A stretch of 64,000 bases of DNA. It comes from Novipirellula sp052161655. Its GTDB lineage: Bacteria; Planctomycetota; Planctomycetia; Pirellulales; Pirellulaceae. The position numbers and the translations under genes were made by a program. Shown in pieces: positions 45,152 to 53,644 of the stretch; position 1 is the stretch's first letter, and every line of letters starts with the position of its first letter. The notes under the pieces are model-generated. The model ran no database searches and had not been told where the DNA came from. It saw only the letters and a list, made by a program, of their open reading frames with translations. The stretch lies in contig NZ_CP197418.1 of NCBI RefSeq assembly GCF_052161655.1, forward strand, positions 5,890,001 through 5,954,000, written 5' to 3'.

Positions 45152-46129
45152 TCAGCGAAAGTCGACGATGACAGGTCGATGATCTGACCCAATCGCAGGA
45201 CCAACAAATCGATCGGCCACCTCGATTTCGGATCCCACTAAAACATGATCGATCATCAGCCCGGGTATCGGCGTCGCCCTGGGACTCCAAGTGCTTTGTA
45301 TCCCTTGCCCAAGCGAAGAATCACGCAACCCGGACTCGTTCAACAAGCGGCCAAACCAATACGACCACGGCGTGCAATTCAGATCGCCAGCGACGATTCC
45401 CCGGCCATTTCCGCGTTGATTTACCTCTTTGGCGATTCCTGCAAAACAGCGATTGCGATCTGCCCAACTTGAAACGCGCATCGGTGGCAACGGATGCGTC
45501 GCAATCAAGTGCAACGCATTTCCGTCAGGCAACTCGAAATCAGCAACGATTGACGGGATGCTGGTTTGCGACGAGAACGTCACGACATCGCAACTCAACC
45601 AGCGGTGTTTGCTAAACATCGCGATGCCAAAGTTATCTTCGCGCGGCACGACACGATGGTAGGGATATCGATCACGCAACCCCAGTTCCATCGCAGTTGT
45701 CCAAGATTCATCCGTCTCTTGCAGAACAACAAAGTCGGGATCTGCTTGGGCGATCCATTGCAACACCGCCCTCTTTTCCGGATTGCGCGTCAACACGTTT
45801 GCGGTCATCAATCGGTACGTGTTGCCCAAAACCGGGGCCGTCGGCCAGTAAAACGGCGTCAAACTAAGCACCAAGGCGAGACCGCAAATCAAACCAAACA
45901 CGCCGATGTGTTTGCGTCCGAGCAACCACAACCCCAATCCCGACACAAGCACAGCCATCGTTGCTTGAACACGCATGTGACTTGCTAGGTCCAGCAGATA
46001 ATGCCACTTCCCCAACAATCCTGCGAGCATCGTGCCGAGAGAGAAAATCAATACTGCGATCAGTAGACTTTGTGCAGCTTGTTTCAGTCTCTTCCCAAAA
46101 GATGATTCATTCGCGGTGGGATGATTCAT
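45152..46129 (-). CDS. Membrane-anchored endonuclease/exonuclease/phosphatase-family protein
   Basis: 325 residues with three N-terminal membrane helices (about 22-40, 55-71, 74-95) and an EEP domain from about 105 to the end: YRLMTANVLTRNPEKRAVLQ, DFVVLQETDESW with the metal-binding Glu, LIATHPLPP, GIVAGDLNCTPWSYWF and IGSDHRPVIVDF with the catalytic Asp-His. This is the bacterial membrane EEP arrangement with the domain outside the cytoplasm. The substrate may be nucleic acid or a phospholipid/phosphoester. It is encoded downstream of the M28 peptidase gene on the same strand with 76 bp between. Confidence 0.9.
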   Translation of the reverse strand: MNHPTANESSFGKRLKQAAQSLLIAVLIFSLGTMLAGLLGKWHYLLDLASHMRVQATMAVLVSGLGLWLLGRKHIGVFGLICGLALVLSLTPFYWPTAPVLGNTYRLMTANVLTRNPEKRAVLQWIAQADPDFVVLQETDESWTTAMELGLRDRYPYHRVVPREDNFGIAMFSKHRWLSCDVVTFSSQTSIPSIVADFELPDGNALHLIATHPLPPMRVSSWADRNRCFAGIAKEVNQRGNGRGIVAGDLNCTPWSYWFGRLLNESGLRDSSLGQGIQSTWSPRATPIPGLMIDHVLVGSEIEVADRFVGPAIGSDHRPVIVDFR

Positions 46130-46205
46130 GGTTGGTGCGTTGTCTTTCGCAGACCGTGCTGCAACTTCGGACCAGTGCGGACCGGCATATCGATAAGACC
46201 AGCCT

Positions 46206-47084
46206 TCACGACAACAATCGCTTCATCGCAGCGGCAACGCCGTAGGTGACTTCGGTCATCCGTTTGTAATCGAGCGTGTCGGGGGTATCGGATTGCTGAT
46301 GGTAGTTTGGGTTACGCAGAAAACTAGTGTCCGTTAACATCAAGGCGGTATAGCCTTGATCCCAAAACGAACTGTTATCGCTACGACGAATTTCCTTCAC
46401 TTTTTCGGGTAACACGATCGAGAACAGTGGCATCGAGGTGCCTCGTTTGAATCCGCGTCGGAAACTCCAGTTGAGCTTCCAAGACGCTGGGTTTCCTACG
46501 GCAGCCAAAAAGTTGCCTCGTTTCGGGAAGAAACGGTGCAGCCGTTTGGGAATCGAAGGAGGCACGTTTTGCGACCCTAACTCGTCACGAAAATAGCCCA
46601 CCATTTCCAGACACAACATGCCAACGATGTTGTCTCCCTCTACTCTGGATTGACGTGCATGATACTGGCTGCCCATCGAATCAACGTCCCCGTACGGTTT
46701 TTCCTCACACGTGAAGGCAACATACCGCGCCGTGCGTTTGGCGGAGTGCTGACTCAGTAGCCGGCTGACTTCGAGCATCACCGCTACCGCGGACGCGTTA
46801 TCATCCGCCCCCGGTGTGCCAGCGACGGTGTCGTAATGGGCACCTAGCAAAACGATATCGTCCGGGTGCTTCTCGCCTGACTTTTCGACGATCAAGTTTG
46901 TCGCGGGGAATCCCATTGCATCGTAGTGCTGCGGTTCGACCTGGTAACCCATCTCAGTCCACTGGCCTGTGATGTAACCGGTCGTCGCCGCGATCGATTT
47001 GGGCTGGTCGAGAGTGCGTGACCCAATCAGACCAGCAAGTCGATCGACGTGCAGTCGAAGACTCGCTTCGATCTCGGCGCTCAT
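46206..47084 (-). CDS. M28-family zinc aminopeptidase-like protein
   Basis: About 292 residues from ATG 47084 (a TTG at 47105 adds seven). Zinc ligands and catalytic residues are visible: LGAHYDTVAGTPGADDNASA (His and bridging Asp), FTCEEKPYGDVDSMGSQ (Glu general base and Glu), CLEMVGYF, and HQQSDTPDTLDYKR with the last zinc His. No clear signal peptide is present, so it may act in the cytoplasm or use another route. It would remove amino acids from peptides, fitting a proteolytic scavenging lifestyle. It precedes the EEP gene on the same strand. Confidence 0.92.
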   Translation of the reverse strand: MSAEIEASLRLHVDRLAGLIGSRTLDQPKSIAATTGYITGQWTEMGYQVEPQHYDAMGFPATNLIVEKSGEKHPDDIVLLGAHYDTVAGTPGADDNASAVAVMLEVSRLLSQHSAKRTARYVAFTCEEKPYGDVDSMGSQYHARQSRVEGDNIVGMLCLEMVGYFRDELGSQNVPPSIPKRLHRFFPKRGNFLAAVGNPASWKLNWSFRRGFKRGTSMPLFSIVLPEKVKEIRRSDNSSFWDQGYTALMLTDTSFLRNPNYHQQSDTPDTLDYKRMTEVTYGVAAAMKRLLS

Positions 47085-47214
47085 TGGCGGGGACGTCCTT
47101 TTCAATTTGTCGTCGCAGGCGGTTCGGCTCGTTAGCGTGCTAAGCAGCTCGCTTCGTCGATGCTAAGCGGGTAGGCAGGAATCATTGGGTGAAATCCCGT
47201 TAGCCGTTTGGGCC

Positions 47215-47354
47215 AACGCTGTGAAGCATTTTCTCGTAGCTACCTTCGCCAGAAGGTGGTGATTCGTATTGGCCGGCAACCATCCACGCTCTGGCGAGCG
47301 TAGCTACGGAACGCAAATGCCGTAATTTGCCGTCTCTAAATTCTTCACAGCGTT
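47215..47354. repeat. Inverted repeat AACGCTGTGAAG enclosing R2 copy 2
   Basis: AACGCTGTGAAG (47215-47226) and CTTCACAGCGTT (47343-47354) are a perfect 12-bp inverted pair. Inside is the R2 palindrome (47235-47308), starting CGTAGCTACCTTCGCCAGAA and ending CGAGCGTAGCTACG, the second copy of 5956-6016. This is another case of one palindrome set within another. Confidence 0.8.
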
Positions 47355-47356
47355 GC

Positions 47357-47407
47357 GTTTGGGCGCTAGCCCCGGTTCAGCGCCGGACCCGTGGCTAGCG
47401 CCAAAAC
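47357..47407. repeat. Palindrome with GGCGCTAGCC arms
   Basis: GTTTGGGCGCTAGCC and GGCTAGCGCCAAAAC pair over 15 bp with one mismatch. It directly follows the nested repeat at 47215-47354. GCTAGC is also the core of the R3-like inner arms at 10570-10651. Confidence 0.7.
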
Positions 47408-47511
47408 GGCCAATTTACAGAAAGACTCTTGCCTAAATGCTTACTGGAGCGGTCACTATTCTAAGTGCCAAAGACGCCCACCGCGAGCCCCGACGCGGAC
47501 GTATTTAAGCA

Positions 47512-47548
47512 GGTCAATAAGAGTCATTCAACATAATGATCTAAGCCG
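47512..47548 (+). repeat. R8 left-end fragment
   Basis: GGTCAATAAGAGTCATTCAA ... CATAATGATCTAAGCCG matches the left end of the composite repeat at 57085-57121 and 45118-45082, and is followed by a CGCCGTCGGCTCAC tail, but the right end is absent. The spacer 47085-47754 has no gene. Confidence 0.7.
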
Positions 47549-47754
47549 ACAGCCTAGCGCCGTCGGCTCACAGAATCACCGAACCTTCGCTTGCGGATGC
47601 CGAACACTCGCTTGTTTGCTATGGCTGGAAAAAACTGTTTTAAGGTCGGTGACGTTATTGCCGAACGTTTGCAGTAACTGAAACCCGCCGCTAATTGCCC
47701 GGTGCGAAAGCGGCCCGTACGTTCCGACCCGTTCGTTCCGAGTGGAATGCGGAA

Positions 47755-49251
47755 CTATTTGCGTTTCGTCTTAAAGTAACGAGCGTACTCCCAGCGATCT
47801 TTCCACTCGGCAAAGAAAGGCTCGTAGGCCTCGACTTCGGTCCACCATCGAGGCTCAGGATGGTTAGGATCGACTTTGCCAGCGGGGTAATCTTTGCCAG
47901 CCACGCTCTTTTCGACAGACGCGTTCCATGCGACAAGTGCTTGCTGCATTCGCTTTGCTACCTGCGGATGTTTGGACGTCACGTCGGTGGTTTCGGTAGG
48001 GTCGGTCTTTAGGTCGTAAAGCACGAACTTGGATCGATCCAAATTCTCTGCCAGCAATTTAAAGTGATTGTCGACCATCGCGGCTTTTCCTGAGAAACGA
48101 AAGGGAATCGGTTTTTCACGCGGTCCCAATTCTTCGCGAAACAGTGGCTTTAGGCTGACCCCATCGAGTTCATTCGGTGCGACCGATTGATCGAGCGACA
48201 ACAGGTCGACGAGCGTCGGAAAGATGTCCATGGTACAGGCGGGATGACTTGTCACACGAGGAGTGATCATCGCGGGCCACTCGACAATCGACGGAACACG
48301 CAGTCCCCCTTCGTACAAACTTCCCTTGTAGCCTCGCAGTCCGCCTACGGTATCTGGTTTGATCTTTGGCAAACCTCCATTGTCGCTGCAGTACCAAACC
48401 AAGGTATTCTCAGCAACGCCGAGACGTCGTAGTGAATCTCGCAACGTTCCGATGCTGCGGTCCATCGCCACCAGTTCCCCATAGTGGTGCCGCGAGTCCT
48501 TGTCGAGCGAATCAAATGGTTTCAAGTCCTCGTCACCCGCTAGCCACGGCGAGTGAGGTGACCCGAACCAGACCACAGTAAAAAACGGCTGGTTCGCTTT
48601 GCTTTGTCGCGAAATGAAATCGATCGCTTCAGTCATCGCCACGTCCGACGAATCGCCCTTGAATTGCTCGAACTTTCCTCGCCGGCTCATCAGCGGATCG
48701 CGATCAAAAAAATTGGTGACCGAAACCCATTGGTCAAAACCAAAATGTCCAGGGTGATGCGTGTCGGTGTGTAAGACAGGAACTCCCGCACCACGCAGGC
48801 CATTGAGATGCCATTTCCCAAAATGGCCAGTCACATAACCGGCGTCCTTCAGCACGCTGGCGATCGTGGTCTCTTGTAATCGCAACGCGTAACCGTGCGA
48901 TTGGACCCCGCTGCGATCGTTGGACCGTCCTGTCAATACCGTTGCCCGCGTCGGTGAACAAACGGGGGCTCCGGCATAGAATCGATCGAGCCGCAACCCA
49001 GCACCTGCCATCGCATCGAGATGCGGCGTTTTCAAAACCGGGTGATTGTAATAGCCGGTTTGTCCCCATCCTTGGTCATCCGTCATCACCAACACAATGT
49101 TGGGTTGCGACGCTGATTTCGCATTCAGCCGCGTGTCGTCATCTGCGCGACTGTTACCGACCCATCCGAAAACCGCCATCGATACGGAAATGGAAAGGAA
49201 AACGAAAAAACGAATTTGGGAACGAAGGTGATACTGGATTTGGGATGGCAT
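47755..49251 (-). CDS. Exported sulfatase (formylglycine type)
   Basis: 498 residues with a signal peptide (FFVFLSISVSMAVFGWVGNS). The sulfatase fold is complete: metal Asp pair in VLVMTDDQGWGQ (D58, D59), the formylglycine signature CSPTRATVLTG with C98 to be converted, GKWHLNG, WYCSDNGGL and KGSLYEGGLRVP. The C-terminus (NHPEPRWWTEVEAYEPFF, WEYARYFKTKRK) is typical of planctomycete arylsulfatases. Maturation needs a formylglycine-generating enzyme, not encoded in the window. The expected substrate is a sulfated polysaccharide. It is divergent from the GH5-like gene, with about 210 bp between them, so the two may be co-regulated. Confidence 0.95.
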   Translation of the reverse strand: MPSQIQYHLRSQIRFFVFLSISVSMAVFGWVGNSRADDDTRLNAKSASQPNIVLVMTDDQGWGQTGYYNHPVLKTPHLDAMAGAGLRLDRFYAGAPVCSPTRATVLTGRSNDRSGVQSHGYALRLQETTIASVLKDAGYVTGHFGKWHLNGLRGAGVPVLHTDTHHPGHFGFDQWVSVTNFFDRDPLMSRRGKFEQFKGDSSDVAMTEAIDFISRQSKANQPFFTVVWFGSPHSPWLAGDEDLKPFDSLDKDSRHHYGELVAMDRSIGTLRDSLRRLGVAENTLVWYCSDNGGLPKIKPDTVGGLRGYKGSLYEGGLRVPSIVEWPAMITPRVTSHPACTMDIFPTLVDLLSLDQSVAPNELDGVSLKPLFREELGPREKPIPFRFSGKAAMVDNHFKLLAENLDRSKFVLYDLKTDPTETTDVTSKHPQVAKRMQQALVAWNASVEKSVAGKDYPAGKVDPNHPEPRWWTEVEAYEPFFAEWKDRWEYARYFKTKRK

Positions 49252-49460
49252 ATTTGGTTCTCAGGCGGGACTTTAGTCGGATAGTTACAGCGTAACACGA
49301 ACCCAATCGCCGTGCAGACGCGAGAAATCAAATGCGATCACCAGTCCGCCTCTTAATTCAGCATTCGAGTCCGACAAGTTTTGATGTTAGCGGTGCCGGC
49401 GTTCAGTATATTGGGTTGGGGAACGGTCCACGACATTCATCGTCCAACCAGGAAAACACA

Positions 49461-50561
49461 ATGCGTCTCGTCCTTATTGCAGTTGCGTTATGTTGGATTA
49501 CTCCCGTTTCTGCGGAAACGATGCCAAGGATTCGTGTCTCTGAAAACGGCGAGCATTTCGTTCGCGGCGACTCCGACGAGCGGTTCGTGGTCTGGGGTGT
49601 GAACTACGATCACAATCAGGCTGGCGAACTGCTCGACGAGTATTGGATCGAGCGATGGGACGAAGTGGTTGACGATTTCACTGAGATCAAACAGCTCGGT
49701 GCCAATTGTGTTCGCGTCCATCTGCAACTCGGGAAATTTCTCGATGCACCTAGTCAACCGAATCAAGCCGCTCTGGATCAGTTGGGCAAGCTGGTCAAGT
49801 TGTCGGAGCAAAAGGGGCTGTATCTCGATATCACCGGCTTGGCCTGTTATCACAAAGCCAACGTGCCCCAGTGGTATGATCAGCAGAGTGAGCAAGAACG
49901 CTGGCGAACCCAGGCGTTCTTTTGGGAATCGGTGGCGAAGGTTTGTCGCTCGAGCCACGCTGTGTTCTGTTACGACCTGATGAACGAACCGATCCTTGCC
50001 GGTGGCAAACCAGAATCGGATTGGCTGGGCGGTGAATTGGCGGGCAAGTTTTTTGTTCAGCGACTGACGTTGGATTTGGCCGGGCGAACGCGTCAGCAGG
50101 TTGCCAAGACTTGGGTCGATCAAATGGTCGATGCGATTCGCAAACAAGACGATCAACATCTGATCACCGTCGGCGTAATCCCTTGGGTATTTGTGTTCGG
50201 TAGTGGAAAACCGCTGTTCTACTCGCCCGAAGTGGGGGAACGGCTCGATTTTGCGTCCGTTCATTTCTATCCCGAGAAGGGGCAAATCGACAAAGCGATC
50301 ACTGCGCTAAAAGCGTACGACATCGGTAAGCCGCTCGTCGTAGAGGAGATGTTTCCCATGAAGTGTTCTGACGCGGAGCTTGCCGATTTCGTCACTCGGT
50401 CCAAAGATTTTGCCGATGGATGGATCAGCTTTTACTGGGGATCAACGGCCGCACAATTGCGAGGCTCCGGCAACGCAACGATCGCACACGCCATCACCGC
50501 CGCGTGGTTGGAACGCTTTGCATCGATGGCCGACTCTATGACAAAGGTGCCTCAGAAATAG
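49461..50561 (+). CDS. Exported GH5-like glycoside hydrolase (cellulase/mannanase fold)
   Basis: About 366 residues from ATG 49461 (AGGA eight bases upstream; signal peptide MRLVLIAVALCWITPVSAET). TIM-barrel features of clan GH-A: RFVVWGVNYDHNQ, EIKQLGANCVRVHLQ, CYDLMNEPILA with acid/base E176, ASVHFYPEKG and PLVVEEMFPM with nucleophile E295 or E296. This supports a retaining endo- or exo-hydrolase; substrate is undetermined. It is divergent from the sulfatase and followed by a large glycoside-hydrolase-like gene, so these three genes form a likely polysaccharide-use cluster. Confidence 0.88.
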   Translation: MRLVLIAVALCWITPVSAETMPRIRVSENGEHFVRGDSDERFVVWGVNYDHNQAGELLDEYWIERWDEVVDDFTEIKQLGANCVRVHLQLGKFLDAPSQPNQAALDQLGKLVKLSEQKGLYLDITGLACYHKANVPQWYDQQSEQERWRTQAFFWESVAKVCRSSHAVFCYDLMNEPILAGGKPESDWLGGELAGKFFVQRLTLDLAGRTRQQVAKTWVDQMVDAIRKQDDQHLITVGVIPWVFVFGSGKPLFYSPEVGERLDFASVHFYPEKGQIDKAITALKAYDIGKPLVVEEMFPMKCSDAELADFVTRSKDFADGWISFYWGSTAAQLRGSGNATIAHAITAAWLERFASMADSMTKVPQK

Positions 50562-50815
50562 TGCGAAATTGACGGGGATCACTCCGTTGGGACAATCGAC
50601 TGCCCCGATTACCGACCGAGTATCATGGGCCATTGTGACGCCGGTTAGCACGACATGATGACGTGGCCGCACAATGCAGCACGTACAATACAGCACGAAT
50701 GAACCGTGATCTGCGTTGCGGTCCGGTGGAGCCAATGGAGTCGTCCGCTGTTGGTTGTGGGCTGCGGTATTTTTCGAAGTTCTCTTTTTTTTTCGTTTCA
50801 AAGGCGCGTTTTACC

Positions 50816-53470
50816 ATGCGGATCCTAATTGCTCTGCTTTCGTTCGTGTTGGTCTTTGCAACCAAGGCAAACGCGGCCGATACGATTCAGTTGCCGGTGA
50901 CAAAAGACAACTCGATTGTCATGGTCGATGGCGAGTGGGATCAGAACGCTGGAAAACAGGGACAGATCCGAGTCAAAGGCAACCAGCATATCGTTGCGAT
51001 GGCGTTTGACACGTCTGCCATCGTGGGCAAACGCGTCAAACAGGCCAAGTTGGTATGCGTTCAGGGACAACAATTAATTTCTGGCGTCACACTGTCCACG
51101 ATCGCGACCCCCTGGGATGAAGACCGCTCAAACGGTCTGACCGCGGGAATCGAAGGAATTGACGGCTGGGGTTACCCGGACGCTCGGTTTCCGGCGGTGT
51201 CTGGCGGGAATGCTTTTACGCTGGTTCACCAGTCGACTTCATTGATCCTTGACGGCAAGTATCATTGGGACGTGCCGCCCGACATGATTCATGCGCTGGC
51301 CCTTGGTGTCGCACATGGTTTGGCCATTCATGAACACGACGCCGACTATCGGCGAAACCCGACAATCTTCGCGCATCAGCAGTCCAGCAAGAAACCGTAT
51401 TTGCTCGTGGAGATAGACGATTCGGCAGATGCGAACCCAGCGGCTGCCACGGACCTGCGATTGGATTCGGATGAGTTTCGTTCCGCCCTCCTGACACTGA
51501 CGGCGCCAATGCGGGGATTTGCCTATGAAGTCAGTGTGGATGGTCGTTCGCTCGGCCGACACAATATCCCTCCTGTGGCGCCCGGTCACCCGCAAACCAT
51601 CCCGCTTCGTGACTTGCCTTCGTCGATCACCACAGACCAACCGTATGAAATCAGGATTGTCACCGTAAATCGCACCGGCCAACGTTCGCCGCCAGCGGTG
51701 CTGCGTAACGTGATCCTGAAGTCGGGTACGGTCGATCGACCCGCGGTGGATTTTGCATCCGTGCAGTCGTCGCCAATGACTGGGTTGAGCGTGATTCCGG
51801 TCACCGATAAGTTCGATGCTTCGGGAAAGGCGGTGGGAGAGCTTCCTGAAAACTATCGGACTCACAACGCGATCTTCGATGGGAAGCGAGTTCAGCTCAA
51901 AGCCGCTGCGGGCGAAGTCGTCGGATTTCAGCTATTGCTGCGAGGCGACGACGGCGAACAGGTCTCCGTCAAGGTGCAGATGGAGGCACCTGAATCGCGT
52001 GTCGATTTACATCAAGCGGTCTACGTGCCAGCAAACGGACGGCTGATTCCCGATCCGCTGCTGCCGCTGCCTGATACTGTTTCGCTCAAACCCGATGCGG
52101 ATCAATGTATTGTTGCCGATATCTACATCCCGTTTGATGCATCTCCGGGTGTTCGCACGGGGAAGATCACAATATCCGACGGACGCGAGCTGCCGCTGTC
52201 GATCAAAGTCCTGCCCTTCGCGTTGCCTCGACAAGCGACATTCCTGTGCGAGATGAATGGCTACGGGCTGCCCGAGCACGTCAACGACTACTATGCTCTT
52301 CAGCAAATTGCCTACGACCATCGAGTGCATGCTAATATTTTGCACTACTCGCACAACACTGCGGCTCCGGGTTCAAGGAAGAGTAACCTTGATATGCGTC
52401 TTCGTTCGGGAAGACGGATGGACAACAAGCGGTACGATGATATTCAGCCAGATTCCAGGACGGCATACTGGAACGATTTTGTAGAAGCGTTTGGGCCATA
52501 CATTGATGGCTCGCTTTTCAAAGATGGCCACCGTGGGCCGATCCCGGCACCAGGCTTTTATCTGACGTTTCACGAAAGCTGGCCGCTCAATTGTCGAGCC
52601 TACTTCAATGGCGATCTTGACGCATACAATGCGTTTGATGCGCATCCCGAGTACGCTCGCACGTACGTCAACATCCTGCAAGATTTTGCAAGACTTGCCG
52701 ATTCAAAAGGATGGAAACAGACCGGATTCCAGGTGTACTTCAATAACAAGGGATCGTTCGACGAAAAGACGAAAGCTCCCTGGATTCTGGATGAACCGAC
52801 CAGCTATTGGGACTACCGAGCGTTGCAGTTTTATGGCGAACTGACTGATCGCGGCCGTGAAGGTGCAGCGGACGTGCAAATCGATTATCGCATCGACATT
52901 TCCCGTCCCGAATATTGTCGAGGCCAGCTGGACGGGCGCGATGACCTATGGGTTGTGTCCTCATCGGCGATCCAACACTATCGGCGTCTGGTCACCGACC
53001 GCATTCAGCGAGATGGGTTGAAGGCGTGGGTCTATGGCACAACGAATCATGTCCACGAGACCAATCGCAACGTCCAGGCCTGGGCACTGGACGCTTGGCA
53101 GAACGGAGCGACCGGTATCGTTCCCTGGCAGACGGTCAACAAATCGGGCAGCGCATTACGTGATGCAGATCAGCTGGGACTGTTCATCTTCGACAAAAAT
53201 CCAACTGGCGAAACGGTCGTTCGGCATTCGCTGCGACTCAAGGCGTATCGAGATGCACAGCAGTTAATCGAGTACCTGAACCTGCTGCAGCAGCAACGAG
53301 GTTGGTCGCAGCAGCAGATGCGACAGTTCGTCGACCAATATGTTGACTTGAACGTTCAAGTTCACAAAACCAATGAGGAGGACGCTGGTACGTCGGCATA
53401 CGGCAGGCTGTCGGCAACGGGGCTGGAGAGTCTTCGGATCGCAACGGCAAAGCTGTTGGCAGCCGACTGA
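50816..53470 (+). CDS. Large exported glycoside-hydrolase-like protein (DUF4091-type C-terminal region)
   Basis: About 884 residues from ATG 50816, chosen for its signal peptide (MRILIALLSFVLVFATKANA). The N-terminal 190 residues look like a carbohydrate-binding jelly roll (KQAKLVCVQGQQLISGVTLS, DRSNGLTAGIEGIDGWG), then two beta-sandwich segments, then from about 480 a barrel-like region with FLCEMNGYGLPEHVNDYYAL, GFYLTFHESWPLNCRAY, WILDEPTSYWDYRAL and a C-terminal TGIVPWQTVNKSG. WILDEP, with its Asp-Glu-Pro, may hold a catalytic acid. The layout resembles DUF4091 proteins, which are barrel hydrolases of undefined activity. It follows the GH5-like gene after about 250 bp. Confidence 0.72.
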   Translation: MRILIALLSFVLVFATKANAADTIQLPVTKDNSIVMVDGEWDQNAGKQGQIRVKGNQHIVAMAFDTSAIVGKRVKQAKLVCVQGQQLISGVTLSTIATPWDEDRSNGLTAGIEGIDGWGYPDARFPAVSGGNAFTLVHQSTSLILDGKYHWDVPPDMIHALALGVAHGLAIHEHDADYRRNPTIFAHQQSSKKPYLLVEIDDSADANPAAATDLRLDSDEFRSALLTLTAPMRGFAYEVSVDGRSLGRHNIPPVAPGHPQTIPLRDLPSSITTDQPYEIRIVTVNRTGQRSPPAVLRNVILKSGTVDRPAVDFASVQSSPMTGLSVIPVTDKFDASGKAVGELPENYRTHNAIFDGKRVQLKAAAGEVVGFQLLLRGDDGEQVSVKVQMEAPESRVDLHQAVYVPANGRLIPDPLLPLPDTVSLKPDADQCIVADIYIPFDASPGVRTGKITISDGRELPLSIKVLPFALPRQATFLCEMNGYGLPEHVNDYYALQQIAYDHRVHANILHYSHNTAAPGSRKSNLDMRLRSGRRMDNKRYDDIQPDSRTAYWNDFVEAFGPYIDGSLFKDGHRGPIPAPGFYLTFHESWPLNCRAYFNGDLDAYNAFDAHPEYARTYVNILQDFARLADSKGWKQTGFQVYFNNKGSFDEKTKAPWILDEPTSYWDYRALQFYGELTDRGREGAADVQIDYRIDISRPEYCRGQLDGRDDLWVVSSSAIQHYRRLVTDRIQRDGLKAWVYGTTNHVHETNRNVQAWALDAWQNGATGIVPWQTVNKSGSALRDADQLGLFIFDKNPTGETVVRHSLRLKAYRDAQQLIEYLNLLQQQRGWSQQQMRQFVDQYVDLNVQVHKTNEEDAGTSAYGRLSATGLESLRIATAKLLAAD

Positions 53471-53525
53471 GCATGGGCTGCCATCGATCTCGAATCATCT
53501 ACGGGACGATCAAGCCAAAACTAGC

Positions 53526-53581
53526 GTAGTGGATCTTGCTAAAGATCCTTTGCTGACGGGATCTTTAGCAAGATCCACTAC
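53526..53581. repeat. Palindromic repeat family R4, copy 2
   Basis: Perfect 23-bp arms, GTAGTGGATCTTGCTAAAGA... and ...TCTTTAGCAAGATCCACTAC, with a 10-bp loop. The arms match the outer pair of the nested structure at 10492-10694, but here no other repeat is inserted in the loop. Confidence 0.9.
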
Positions 53582-53644
53582 ATCAACTTGTATATCGCAC
53601 GTCCCCCGCAAACCATGCCTTGGATCATAGCGAAAGAAACTTGA

